Below, piece after piece: positions 8,264 to 23,313 of a DNA stretch of 64,000 bases; position 1 is the first letter of the stretch; each line of letters starts with the position of its first letter. The notes below the pieces were generated by a model. The model was not told where the DNA came from and made no database searches. It saw only the letters and a list, made by a program, of their open reading frames with translations. Made by a program: the position numbers and the translations under genes. Source of the DNA: Bacillus sp. A301a_S52 (lineage in GTDB: Bacteria > Bacillota > Bacilli > Bacillales > Salisediminibacteriaceae); contig JABXYP010000001.1 in NCBI GenBank assembly GCA_024701455.1, forward strand, positions 2,856,001 to 2,920,000. Reading direction: 5' to 3'.

Positions 8264-8315
8264 ACTCACTCTTCCTCTCTTCATCTAACTTAAACGTGAT
8301 TGAATCTCCTAACGT

Positions 8316-9398
8316 CTACTCTGTAAGATTTAATGTTTTCTCAAAATAGGTTTTATTATGGAGTATAGCTCGATCTTGAGGTCGATATTCTCTTGCTTTT
8401 TCATTATGGGCATAAGCCTTTTCTTTCTTTCCAATGCGATCGTAACAGACACAAAGTTGTAAATGAGGATACCACGTAGAATAAGCCGGATAACTAAAGC
8501 TCCATTGATTCGTGTCAGGCTTTAAATTTAATGCTTGCTCATACCAATATATAGCATGATCATATAATCTTTTTGTTTGAAAATGATAGCCGATTCTACT
8601 ACAGGTTTCCGGTCTCGGCGTCTTAGAAAATATAAACGATTGAAACAACGATTCCAGCTCTTTATCTGGCTCGCCAAGCTGTCGATGGCAGTCTGCTTTA
8701 TTGATGCAGGCGTAAAATTTATCTTCAATCCACCCTTCTGCCATCTGAATATTTTTTTCATACGCTTCAATAGCTTTTTCTCGATGCCCATTCTCTCTTA
8801 ATTCATTTCCATAATAAAAGTAATCTCTTGCTGAGAAAACATCCCCACGTTCGATCTTTGTTTTATAAATAGATAAGTTTCTATTTGTTGCATGCTTTAT
8901 TTTCTTATGAGTAATCGCCACATCAGAGTTTATAATATGACCGGAGACATTTAAATAATTATGGACATCTCCTCCCCACTTGAATTTTTTATCTGTTTTC
9001 ACTAAACGATTACGTCGATATCTCAAGGTAACATTTCCATATTCATCCACACCTGCATTATAAAACATTGACACAGAATCTACAGAGGGGTCTAACGATT
9101 TTTTTAATTTCTTTAATTTCTCTTGATCTTCTTCTAATATCACATCATCTGCATCTAAATATAAAATATAATCTTTCGTTGCATATTTAAATGATTCATT
9201 TCTTGCTGCTGCAAAGTCTCCGGTCCATTCATAAAAAAAGATTCGATCTGTATATTCCTTCGCAATCTCCACGGTCCTATCTTCCGAGCCAGTATCTACA
9301 ATATTAATTTCATCTACAAGATCTTTAACTGTCTCTAAACACCTGGCCAACACCTTTTCTTCATTTTTAACAATCATACATAAGCTAATTGTGATCAT
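8316..9398 (-). CDS. GT2 glycosyltransferase with C-terminal TPR repeats
   Basis: A 360-residue protein. Residues 1-95 are a GT-A domain beginning MITISLCMIVKNEEKVLARC, with VDTGSEDRT and the metal-binding YLDADD. Residues 95-190 hold the rest of the domain, including KWGGDVHNYL. Residues 195-350 are helical TPR-like repeats (for example REKAIEAYEKNIQMA, YDHAIYWYEQALNLKP, KEKAYAHNEKAREYRP). GT2-TPR proteins, such as the SunS group, glycosylate peptides. That suits a partner of the Thr-rich collagen proteins whose gene ends 280 bp upstream. The ATG at 9398 is used because GAGGGGAG precedes it. A sigma-K-like promoter lies upstream, so late mother-cell expression is likely. Confidence 0.85.
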   Translation of the reverse strand: MITISLCMIVKNEEKVLARCLETVKDLVDEINIVDTGSEDRTVEIAKEYTDRIFFYEWTGDFAAARNESFKYATKDYILYLDADDVILEEDQEKLKKLKKSLDPSVDSVSMFYNAGVDEYGNVTLRYRRNRLVKTDKKFKWGGDVHNYLNVSGHIINSDVAITHKKIKHATNRNLSIYKTKIERGDVFSARDYFYYGNELRENGHREKAIEAYEKNIQMAEGWIEDKFYACINKADCHRQLGEPDKELESLFQSFIFSKTPRPETCSRIGYHFQTKRLYDHAIYWYEQALNLKPDTNQWSFSYPAYSTWYPHLQLCVCYDRIGKKEKAYAHNEKAREYRPQDRAILHNKTYFEKTLNLTE

Positions 9399-9486
9399 AT
9401 TTTCTCCCCTCACATAGTGTTTATAAACGTCTTTTAGTGATAACGTCGTTAAAGTTAAGAAAGAATTGATAATGTCTCCGTTACTT

Positions 9487-9512
9487 TAAACTATGCAACT
9501 CATCACAGATGT
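9487..9512 (-). promoter_or_regulatory. Sigma-K-like promoter of the GT2-TPR gene
   Basis: On the minus strand AC (9512-9511) is followed after 15 bases by CATAGTTTA (9495-9487), a full match to the CATAnnnTA -10 of the late mother-cell factor. Confidence 0.6.
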
Positions 9513-9589
9513 TCACTTTTTCTACAAAACACCTGTTAATAGTTACAACAACTTTTTAACTCTAATGTTAAAATGGCTTTTTAAGTATA

Positions 9590-9623
9590 AAAAAGAAGAA
9601 GCCCTTTTAAACAGAGGGCTTCT
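9590..9623 (-). terminator. Terminator of the shorter collagen gene
   Basis: GAAGCCCTC and AGGGCTTC arms pair around a loop and are followed on the minus strand by a T-rich run. It lies about 54 bp after the stop codon at 9677. Confidence 0.8.
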
Positions 9624-9676
9624 CAAGTTAGTTTAAATTCGTTGAGGGGGAGTGTTCGTTTCTCTTTGTATACACT

Positions 9677-11134
9677 TTATGGTCCCGTTGGGCCAGTTGG
9701 TCCCTGCGGCCCGGTTGGTCCCTCTGGTCCCGTCGCTCCCGCTGGTCCCGTTGGCCCTGCTGGTCCTGTTGGTCCCTCTGGTCCCGTCGCTCCTGCTGGT
9801 CCCGTTGGCCCCTCTGGTCCCGTTGGTCCCGTCGCTCCTGCTGGTCCCGTTGGCCCCTCTGGTCCTGTTGGCCCTGCTGGTCCCGTCGCTCCTGCTGGTC
9901 CCGTTGGCCCTGCTGGTCCCGTTGGCCCTGCTGGTCCCGTTGGCCCTGCTGGTCCCGTTGGCCCCTCTGGTCCCGTTGGCCCTGCTGGTCCCGTCGCTCC
10001 TGCTGGTCCGGTTGGCCCCTCTGGTCCCGTCGCTCCTGCTGGTCCTGTTGGCCCCTCTGGTCCCGTCGCTCCTGCTGGTCCTGTTGGCCCCTCTGGTCCC
10101 GTCGCTCCTGCTGGTCCTGTTGGCCCTGCTGGTCCTGTTGGCCCTGCTGGTCCCGTCGCTCCTGCTGGTCCTGTTGGCCCCGCTGGTCCCGTCGCTCCTG
10201 CTGGTCCTGTTGGCCCCGCTGGTCCCGTCGCTCCCGCTGGTCCGGTTGGTCCCTCTGGTCCCGTTGGCCCTGCTGGTCCCGTCGCTCCTGCTGGTCCTGT
10301 TGGCCCCTCTGGTCCCGTCGCTCCTGCTGGTCCTGTCGCTCCCGCTGGTCCGGTTGGTCCCTCTGGTCCTGTTGGCCCCTCTGGTCCCGTTGGCCCTGCT
10401 GGTCCCGTCGCTCCCGCTGGTCCGGTTGGTCCCTCTGGTCCCGTTGGCCCTGCTGGTCCCGTCGCTCCTGCTGGTCCTGTTGGCCCCTCTGGTCCCGTCG
10501 CTCCTGCTGGTCCTGTTGGCCCCTCTGGTCCCGTCGCTCCCGCTGGTCCTGTCGCTCCCGCTGGTCCTGTTGGCCCCTCTGGTCCCGTCGCTCCTGTTGG
10601 TCCCGTCGCTCCCGCTGGTCCGGTTGGTCCCGTTGGTCCTGGAGGCCCTGGATCCCCATTTGTAGTATCTAATAATTCGACATCATCAACTAATATTGCC
10701 GGAGCATTAAAAGCAGCTGTCAGTTTAATAATCCGCACTTGAACTTGTGTTGTATTTGCTGGCGCAGGTGCTGTATTTCGAGATATGTCCAGCCATGTAT
10801 CATTCAAAATTGTTGGAATACTTCCAAAATGGATTACGACTGATAAACCAGATCCTATAACTGTATTTGCCGCATTTAAATAATCTACTTCTAATAAAAT
10901 GGTCGGACTTTCCTGGGTGGTCATTTTAGACAGTGAGACTAATAGTTGATACTGTCCACCTGGTTCAGCCGGTATAGTTTGAATGAGTGAAGCTGAAGCC
11001 GCCCCACCAGCTAAGCGGGCTGAAAACAAACCTGAATGTGCTTGACCGCTTACTACTGTTGTATGCACAGCATTCCATCCAGCAAGTGTCCCCGTCTCAA
11101 AACTGCCATTGGTAATTAAGTTTATAATAGCCAT
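9677..11134 (-). CDS. Collagen-like spore-surface protein, 485 residues, lacking a C-terminal head domain
   Basis: Residues 1-160 are an NTTRR-F1-type domain ([20 protein letters not shown], then the [11 protein letters not shown] and [12 protein letters not shown] motifs). This is a beta-rich module found in Bacillaceae in front of tandem-repeat regions. Residues about 163-485 are roughly 107 uninterrupted Gly-X-X triplets, mainly GPT, GPA, GAT and GPE. The protein stops directly at the end of the triplets, so there is no trimerising C-terminal domain, unlike the large paralogue upstream. Thr in the third triplet position is where BclA-type exosporium collagens carry O-glycans. The start is the ATG at 11134, with AAAGGAGG in front. 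It has a sigma-K-like promoter. Either it is trimerised by another protein or it has lost its end. Confidence 0.85.
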   Translation of the reverse strand: MAIINLITNGSFETGTLAGWNAVHTTVVSGQAHSGLFSARLAGGAASASLIQTIPAEPGGQYQLLVSLSKMTTQESPTILLEVDYLNAANTVIGSGLSVVIHFGSIPTILNDTWLDISRNTAPAPANTTQVQVRIIKLTAAFNAPAILVDDVELLDTTNGDPGPPGPTGPTGPAGATGPTGATGPEGPTGPAGATGPAGATGPEGPTGPAGATGPEGPTGPAGATGPAGPTGPEGPTGPAGATGPAGPTGPEGPTGPEGPTGPAGATGPAGATGPEGPTGPAGATGPAGPTGPEGPTGPAGATGPAGPTGPAGATGPAGPTGPAGATGPAGPTGPAGPTGPAGATGPEGPTGPAGATGPEGPTGPAGATGPEGPTGPAGATGPAGPTGPEGPTGPAGPTGPAGPTGPAGPTGPAGATGPAGPTGPEGPTGPAGATGPTGPEGPTGPAGATGPEGPTGPAGPTGPAGATGPEGPTGPQGPTGPTGP

Positions 11135-11184
11135 CCTTTTCCTCCTTTCTAAAAAACTTAAGAGTCTACTACAACTCTCACTCA

Positions 11185-11211
11185 TATCCTATGAGAAATT
11201 TTTAAGCCTGT
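11185..11211 (-). promoter_or_regulatory. Sigma-K-like promoter of the shorter collagen gene
   Basis: On the minus strand AC (11211-11210) is followed after 16 bases by CATAGGATA (11193-11185), a full match to the consensus. The element TCTCATAGGAT is shared with the promoter of the large collagen gene at 19.95 kb. Confidence 0.7.
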
Positions 11212-11285
11212 TTATGCTAATCAACTGATGATATCGTTGCTTTTAAGTTTTTAATAGTCTTAGACGTTTTCATGGAAAAACACTA

Positions 11286-11612
11286 CTATAATGGAAACGT
11301 AATTAAATTTAAATCTCTGTTAAGAGCTGCTGCTGATGTTACATTAGTAGCCGTCGTTACAACTGTTCTAACACTGTATTCTAGTGTTTCAGTAGTTGGA
11401 GCAGTGTTTACAAATGTGTATAAGGAAATCTTTAAAGGCCTGCATTGAAATGTATTTAAAATATTTATGGTGGAGTATGCCGTATCTCTAATAACAGTCT
11501 CTTTTTCCACTCCTGATTTTTTGCTTTTATTAACAAAATATTCCAAGTGACTCCCTTCCACTTTCACCAGCATCATAGTCAGCGGAGTATCGTTTTGAAT
11601 TATGATAATCAA
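11286..11612 (-). CDS. Uncharacterised 108-residue protein, possibly a gene remnant
   Basis: An open frame between the two collagen genes, same strand, 151 bp upstream of the shorter one. It can begin at a TTG (11612), immediately after a stop codon, or at the ATG pair about twelve codons later. Neither has a visible ribosome site, which is odd here, where the real genes have strong ones. The residues are beta-rich and Thr/Asn-rich toward the end (RTVVTTATNVTSAAAL). The composition is like that of secreted or coat proteins. I do not recognise a family. A truncated 5' end of an older spore-layer gene is as likely as a working gene. Confidence 0.4.
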   Translation of the reverse strand: MIIIIQNDTPLTMMLVKVEGSHLEYFVNKSKKSGVEKETVIRDTAYSTINILNTFQCRPLKISLYTFVNTAPTTETLEYSVRTVVTTATNVTSAAALNRDLNLITFPL

Positions 11613-12005
11613 TTATGATTTTTTTCGCTAGATTTACTATTTCTTTATCAGCTGATAAGACAAGAAGATATAAGTGTGCCTCAACTCATCTATCATCTTT
11701 TTAAAATAGGGTATCGTATCCCCTGACCTTAACAAATTAGGAATCTCTGGATGCCTTTCTATAACAACAATGACTCCATTTGCACACCACTACCCCCAGA
11801 CTTTTACACTTTTCCATAATTAAGTTAAATCTTAGCTGGCTTGAAGCTGAATCAGAATACGGAGTGAGTGAAATTGGTGGATACCCAAGAAAAAATCTAA
11901 AGAACATATCGTAAAAAAGTTCACTTCGTTTTTGGATGGTGCTATCACCCCTTACTTCCTCGAATCTAAAATTTTTAGATTATTTTTAAAGATCAGAGAT
12001 TTCAC
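11613..12005. other. Intergenic region with a possible decayed reading frame
   Basis: On the minus strand, at roughly 11825-11665, a stretch lies open between two stops. It reads protein-like (VIVVIERHPEIPNLLRSG, then YFKKMIDELRHTYIFLSYQ) but has no start codon with a ribosome site near its beginning. It may be a fragment of a lost gene. A weak inverted repeat AATCTAAAA/TTTTAGATT near 11,960 may end the upstream gene. Confidence 0.3.
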
Positions 12006-13208
12006 TTACCATTCTTCAGTTACTCTGAAAACTGCTGTTATATTCGCTGTAGTTGTAATGCCACCGACAAATAACGTGATTATTTCATCATCAGGTAGTT
12101 CAAGATCAAGCAAGTTTGCAACAGCAAGGTCTCTACTTCCAGCTCCACCTCCAGAGGCGGCAATACCTTGAAAATAAACCTCTCCATCTACAGTAAAGGC
12201 TGTTGCATTATTATTAACGAGAAGGGCAGTTTCATTATTTGGAATATTCGTAGTCGCTGTAGGAAAGGTTGAAAAAGCTGTATTTAATTCGCCGCCTAGA
12301 ATAATATGAAAGAATATATCCTCGTTTGTAATAATATCAATCCCTTCTAAGGTAACACTGACTGAATTTGGCCTGGCAGCCCCGGCTGGAAACACGTCTT
12401 TACGTTGAAAGGCCAACACAGGTTGCCCAGTCGTTGTTACTGATACCGTCCTGCGTTCTGATGTTATTCTAAATTCAGGATTAAACTTACCGACAATACT
12501 GTATTGTCTGCCGCCTACAAAGATACTTCTTGCTGGGGCAGCATTATTATTTGTAATACTTGCACGCAACGGTAAATTAGGGTCAGCAAAGCTTGTTTCA
12601 TCTTCTGGTTTATAACGATGTACAGTAATTACTTCCTGGGAACCATTCTCTGCATTTTGCATGACTATTGCAAATTCGATGACACCATACCCATACCACG
12701 TAAAATTTATCTGATATATATTTCCATCTGCAACATCTAGTGTGAGTCCACTAGGCCCTGTGCCATCAAGGGGATCCACATTCCACATCGTCTGAGGGAC
12801 ATTTTCAATGACTACACCTGCACGAAGGATTATAACCTCTAATCCGTCAACGCCTTGTTCAAAATACGCTCCGTTTACATCATCAAACATTCCCCATTGA
12901 AAAACCTGTTCGTCTTCTGGGTTTTCAGGAATTCTAACACCAATTCCGGCTTGCCCAGCATAGCCCGGCATATATCGTCCTCTTTCTGCACTGTCCAAAG
13001 TAGCAGAGTCTCCAGCATTAGTAGTCACACTAACTTGAAATTCTGTACTAGTATTAGTGACGGTTCCAGCCCCTGTAGTAGTGACAATATCCCGCAAGAC
13101 TGATAAGCCATAAACAGATTTCAGCTCAATAACAGGTGTTCTTTGAGAGGTCATCAACTCATTAAATTGTGAATTAACATTAGGTCCAATCCCACTTATT
13201 ATTGTCAT
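12006..13208 (-). CDS. Stand-alone copy of the collagen protein C-terminal domain
   Basis: A 400-residue beta-rich protein homologous along its full length to the last 400 residues of the large collagen protein. Shared blocks include [64 protein letters not shown] and NETALLVNN. It has no collagen part and no NTTRR-F1 domain, and its own site GAAAGGAG lies before the ATG at 13208, so it was made as a separate protein. The central portion resembles a domain I know from phage and giant-virus particle proteins (WGxFDxxNG, DPLDGxGxSGLTLD, PxLPLRxxI). There is no signal peptide. A role as a partner head for the collagen lacking one is a reasonable inference. Confidence 0.75.
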   Translation of the reverse strand: MTIISGIGPNVNSQFNELMTSQRTPVIELKSVYGLSVLRDIVTTTGAGTVTNTSTEFQVSVTTNAGDSATLDSAERGRYMPGYAGQAGIGVRIPENPEDEQVFQWGMFDDVNGAYFEQGVDGLEVIILRAGVVIENVPQTMWNVDPLDGTGPSGLTLDVADGNIYQINFTWYGYGVIEFAIVMQNAENGSQEVITVHRYKPEDETSFADPNLPLRASITNNNAAPARSIFVGGRQYSIVGKFNPEFRITSERRTVSVTTTGQPVLAFQRKDVFPAGAARPNSVSVTLEGIDIITNEDIFFHIILGGELNTAFSTFPTATTNIPNNETALLVNNNATAFTVDGEVYFQGIAASGGGAGSRDLAVANLLDLELPDDEIITLFVGGITTTANITAVFRVTEEW

Positions 13209-13385
13209 TTCTAATCTCCTTTCTATATAAGTTCTGTTAAATCTTGCAATATTTTTTGTTTCTTCGGATACGTGTCACAAGAAAGATGCTCTATCTTATT
13301 GGTAGAGAAAAAAACATTCCGCACTTAATGAAAATTTGATATTGGTCATACCGACACTAACCACAAACATAGCCTTTTTTAAAGT

Positions 13386-13411
13386 AAGGTGTGATAGATT
13401 TATCACACCTT
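13386..13411 (-). terminator. Hairpin after the large collagen gene
   Basis: AAGGTGTGATA and TATCACACCTT form a perfect eleven-pair stem fourteen bases after the stop codon. The T tract is weak on the minus strand (TTACTTT) and better on the plus strand. Confidence 0.6.
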
Positions 13412-13424
13412 GTTTTTGTACCAT

Positions 13425-19922
<6,498 letters not shown>

Positions 19923-19942
19923 TTAAAGACATATTCTCGCCA

Positions 19943-19970
19943 CATCCTATGAGAAAAAGGTTTTAACGGT
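19943..19970 (-). promoter_or_regulatory. Sigma-K-like promoter of the large collagen gene
   Basis: On the minus strand AC (19970-19969) is followed after 17 bases by CATAGGATG (19951-19943). The -10 core and its flank TCTCATAGGAT are identical to those of the shorter collagen gene, implying co-expression. Confidence 0.65.
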
Positions 19971-20182
19971 ATACGCTCTCGTCCTGACTCCTATAGATAT
20001 AATTTCTTTGAAAATCTTCAATCTTTCCTCACAGGCAAGTGTCTGTAAAATCCCCGGCTCAAAATAGAGAACAAAGCTAAAACTATTTAGACGGGAGATA
20101 ATAAACGCTAATCTCCGGATTTACTCAACTCCCACTGATTGAAGACTCGTTTTATATTTTTGAAATCATAACTTTTCACATA

Positions 20183-20208
20183 AAAAAAGCCGACATATTC
20201 GGCTTTTT
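20183..20208 (-). terminator. Terminator of the diacetamido-sugar operon
   Basis: AAAAAGCCGA and TCGGCTTTTT pair across a short loop; minus-strand T run follows. It begins ten bases after the acetyltransferase stop codon. Confidence 0.85.
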
Positions 20209-20217
20209 ACTCCATTA

Positions 20218-20913
20218 TTATTTCCTTAACGTCTTAGCTGGATTTCCTACACATGTGGTATTGGAATGAATGCTTTTTGTGACAACTGCACCAGCTCCTA
20301 CAACAGCTTCTTCACCAATTACTACTCCAGGAAGCAATGTGACATTATTCCCAATTTTAGCTCCCTTCTTTACAATAGGACCTTGATGGCGATAGTTTCC
20401 TTCCCCCATATATTTATCGTTAGAGGAGGACACACACGGCCCTATAAAGACATCATCTTCTATCGTCATATCGGCGGTCACATAACTACCCGTTTGTATG
20501 GTGACTCGCTTCCCAATAACCGTATTATTTTCAACGGTTGCACTTCTGCCAACAATACTGGCCTCTCCAACAATTGTCTTCTCCCTAATACTAGCTAAAT
20601 CTCCAATATAGACATCATCAGCTAGCATAATACCGCGATACAACACCACATGATCTCCTATCGTGACGTTATGACCGATTTTTAGAGGGGCAAGTGTCGA
20701 TACCGGCTTTCGAGCCATTTTTTTATTTGTCGTTGGTCGTTTCCCCAAAGAGGTAAGAGTACCTATCTTGACATTATCTCCAATTACAGTGTCTTCTTTT
20801 ATCACGACATGATGACCTATTGTGACATTATCTCCAATGATGACCCCCTTCTCAATCACAACATGCTCTCCAATCGAACTGTTTTTCCCTATTTCTACGT
20901 TTTCATAAATCAT
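20218..20913 (-). CDS. Hexapeptide-repeat acyltransferase, WbpD-like
   Basis: A 231-residue left-handed beta-helix protein built from isoleucine-rich hexapeptides ([I/V]GxxxxI) over nearly its whole length, for example VIGDNVTIGHHVVI and KIGNNVTLLPGVVIGEEAVVGAGAVV. It has the loop SSSNDKYMGEG and ends CVGNPAKTLRK, the usual C-terminus of sugar N-acetyltransferases. In the WbpA-WbpE-WbpB-WbpD route this enzyme acetylates the 3-amino group of UDP-GlcNAc3NA with acetyl-CoA. Its start codon overlaps the oxidoreductase stop codon by one base. It is the last gene of the operon. The acceptor sugar is inferred from the neighbours. Confidence 0.8.
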   Translation of the reverse strand: MIYENVEIGKNSSIGEHVVIEKGVIIGDNVTIGHHVVIKEDTVIGDNVKIGTLTSLGKRPTTNKKMARKPVSTLAPLKIGHNVTIGDHVVLYRGIMLADDVYIGDLASIREKTIVGEASIVGRSATVENNTVIGKRVTIQTGSYVTADMTIEDDVFIGPCVSSSNDKYMGEGNYRHQGPIVKKGAKIGNNVTLLPGVVIGEEAVVGAGAVVTKSIHSNTTCVGNPAKTLRK

Positions 20914-21977
20914 TAGCAGCTTCCTTTCATATCAATTGTGGAAAAATTCTCTATAGGAAATGGGATGGCTTTGTTTTTTATATGCGACAAATAAAGACCC
21001 GCAATAGCTTCAAACGCTTTCTTCCCTTCAATACAGGACATTTTAACTGTTTTTGTCGTTTTTAAAGCGTTAATAAATTCTTCATACATGTACTCATGCT
21101 CTCTAGTATCGTTCATAAGTAAATTTAATTCCTTTTCTATTTCTGGATGGCCTTCGACAAAGCAACGTTCCAATCGATCGAACCCGCCCGTTATGCTGAT
21201 TGTCGCTTTATCGTAAACGATCGTTAGTTCATAGCCTAAATTGTTCGGTAATGTGATTGAATTGGCATCAATTACAGCTTTCGCACCATTTTTGAAATGT
21301 AAAATACCTGATGCCACATCTTCTGTTTCTTTAAATGGTAAATAACGAGCTAGCTGTCCATAAACGCTGTGGATATCGCCTAACAGCCAGATTAGCAAAT
21401 CGACTAAATGAATGCCTTGATTGACTAACATTCCCCCATCTTTTTCCCAACTTCCACGCCATGCAGCAGAGGAATAATAACTTTCAGGCCGATGAATTTT
21501 CAACGAGGCTGTTCCATAATAGGGTTTTCCTATAATTCCTTCATCCATCAACCATTTTATTTTTTGAAAGACTGGCCGATAACGGAGTTGGTGACATACG
21601 AGGACGACATTATTTGTTAACCGTTGAAGGTTGATTAATTCATCCGTGTCCTGTAAAGACAAGGCAATAGGCTTTTCTAACATGACGTGCTTACCTGCTT
21701 TTAAAGCTTCTTTAGCTACAGCTGCATGCATTGAAGATAAAAGTGACACGACAACGGCATCAACATCTTCCCTTTTGATGAGAGCTTTATAATCGTTTAG
21801 TTTTGCAATAGAAGTTTGCTCTCCCGTTAAGGTTCGATAGCGTTCAACTGCCTCACTCATTCTGTCATCATTCACATCACTAACTGCTGTTAATTGAACA
21901 GAATCTATGTTCGCGATTGTTTTCAAATGTTTCCGAGAAATAGCGCCACACCCAATCAAACCAACGGTGACACTCAT
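20913..21977 (-). CDS. Gfo/Idh/MocA oxidoreductase, WbpB-like
   Basis: A 354-residue NAD-dependent enzyme. Residues 4-120 are a Rossmann domain (VGLIGCGAISRKHLKTI, with the family motif EKPIALSLQDTDELI). The remaining two-thirds is the substrate domain, including GGMLVNQGIHLVDLL with the catalytic-type His and Asp. WbpB oxidises the 3-hydroxyl of UDP-GlcNAcA, giving the 3-keto sugar that WbpE aminates, with 2-oxoglutarate cycling the cofactor. Its ATG overlaps the stop of the aminotransferase (ATGA-type overlap of four bases), so the two are translationally coupled. The assignment to WbpB rather than another MocA enzyme rests on the gene set. Confidence 0.8.
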   Translation of the reverse strand: MSVTVGLIGCGAISRKHLKTIANIDSVQLTAVSDVNDDRMSEAVERYRTLTGEQTSIAKLNDYKALIKREDVDAVVVSLLSSMHAAVAKEALKAGKHVMLEKPIALSLQDTDELINLQRLTNNVVLVCHQLRYRPVFQKIKWLMDEGIIGKPYYGTASLKIHRPESYYSSAAWRGSWEKDGGMLVNQGIHLVDLLIWLLGDIHSVYGQLARYLPFKETEDVASGILHFKNGAKAVIDANSITLPNNLGYELTIVYDKATISITGGFDRLERCFVEGHPEIEKELNLLMNDTREHEYMYEEFINALKTTKTVKMSCIEGKKAFEAIAGLYLSHIKNKAIPFPIENFSTIDMKGSC

Positions 21978-23080
21978 AACTTGTTCACTGCCTTTTTAAT
22001 AGATTTAATGACTTGGTTTTGTTCATTAATGGTCAAATAGGGGTGCATAGGAATAGCAAATAATTCTTCAGATAATGTTTCAGCTACCGGGAAATCTCCT
22101 TTTTTATACCCTAGATGTTGATAAACTTCCTGCAGATGGAGGCATCGGGGGTAATAAATCCCTGTCGCTATTTGGTCTTTATTTAAAAAAGCCGTCACGT
22201 CATCTCTTTTAGGAGAAGCTAGACAATATAAATGGAAAACGTGCTTACATTCTTCTGAAACAAATGGGACTGTGATGCCTTTCACATGACGTAACGATGC
22301 AGTGTACGTTTTAGCTAAGCTAATACGATTAGCATTCCATTCATCTATTTTCTGTAGGCAAACGAGCAGTATGGCTGCATGCAATTCGTCTAACCTGCTG
22401 TTATAACCAATACGGTCATGAAAGTATTTTTTACTGCTCCCATGAACTCGTAACGTACGAAGCTGATTAGCTAATCGTTTGTCCGATGTTACGATCATGC
22501 CGCCATCACCTAATGTCCCGAGGTTTTTAGTTGGGAAAAAAGAAAAGCAGGCTACATCACCTAAATGACCAGCTTGACGCTGTTTATACGTTGCCCCAAA
22601 AGCTTGACACGCATCTTCAATAACATAAAGACTATATTTTTGAGCTATTTCATTGATTTTATCCATATTCGCTGGCTGACCAAATAAATGAACTGGGATA
22701 ATCGCTTTTGTCGCGCTAGTAATTTTACTTTCAAGACATTCAGGGTTCAAATTGTACGTTTTTTCGTCCACATCAGCAAATACTGGTGTGGCCCCAACAC
22801 GTGTAATGGCTTCAGCTGTTGCAAAAAATGTAAAAGGTGTTGTCACCACTTCATCCCCTGAGCCGATGCCATATGCTTCTAGCGTTAAAACAAGAGCATC
22901 TGTTCCATTTGCTACTGCCACAGCTTCTTCTACTTGTAATCGTTCAGCCACTTCGTCCTCAAGCTCATTCACATAAGGCCCTAAAATATATTGACCACTT
23001 TCAATGACTTTTTCAAATTCCGCTAAAATATCCGGTTTAATTGTACTGAATTGCCGCTTCAAATCAATAAGTGACACCAT
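21974..23080 (-). CDS. DegT/DnrJ/EryC1 PLP aminotransferase, WbpE-like
   Basis: A 368-residue sugar aminotransferase. The PLP-binding lysine lies in FFPTKNLGTLGDGG. Other family signatures are PVHLFGQPANMD, VIEDACQAFGA and the dimer-contact IGYNSRLDELHAA. The start at 23080 is taken from GAGGGG seven bases upstream. WbpE transfers an amino group from glutamate to the 3-keto sugar made by WbpB. It is the first gene of the three-gene minus-strand operon, which runs divergently from the UDP-sugar 6-dehydrogenase. A CATACGCTA element at 23148-23140 matches a sigma-K -10, though its AC is 14 bases away rather than 15-17, so late sporulation control is possible but weakly supported. Confidence 0.85.
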   Translation of the reverse strand: MVSLIDLKRQFSTIKPDILAEFEKVIESGQYILGPYVNELEDEVAERLQVEEAVAVANGTDALVLTLEAYGIGSGDEVVTTPFTFFATAEAITRVGATPVFADVDEKTYNLNPECLESKITSATKAIIPVHLFGQPANMDKINEIAQKYSLYVIEDACQAFGATYKQRQAGHLGDVACFSFFPTKNLGTLGDGGMIVTSDKRLANQLRTLRVHGSSKKYFHDRIGYNSRLDELHAAILLVCLQKIDEWNANRISLAKTYTASLRHVKGITVPFVSEECKHVFHLYCLASPKRDDVTAFLNKDQIATGIYYPRCLHLQEVYQHLGYKKGDFPVAETLSEELFAIPMHPYLTINEQNQVIKSIKKAVNKL

Positions 23081-23313
23081 CTTTTTTCCCCTCTTCATTT
23101 GAAAATTTAATGGATTTCCCGTTTTTTACATGCTCTGTTTAGCGTATGAGGGAAATACTTAAGTGACACGGCATTAACCTACTGACAACCTTTCATTACG
23201 AAAAAAGACAGATAGCTGTTAACCAACTGCCTTTTTTTATATAGCTGATGCACTCTCCCTTCTTTTACATCATATATCGTAATAGCTTGCACTTTACAGA
23301 AAGGAAAATGATG

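Noticed and set aside
9642..10742. Plus-strand frames of 337-366 codons and a minus-strand Arg/Gln/Asp-rich frame over the shorter collagen gene
   Set aside because: Same cause: shadows of the collagen triplets. The real frame has NTTRR-F1 and a strong ribosome site.
23201..23241. Attenuator hairpin before the 6-dehydrogenase gene (AAAAAAGACAG with CTGCCTTTTTT)
   Set aside because: The stem has a central mismatch and weak loop; there is no sign of an alternative fold. It may be a simple terminator remnant.
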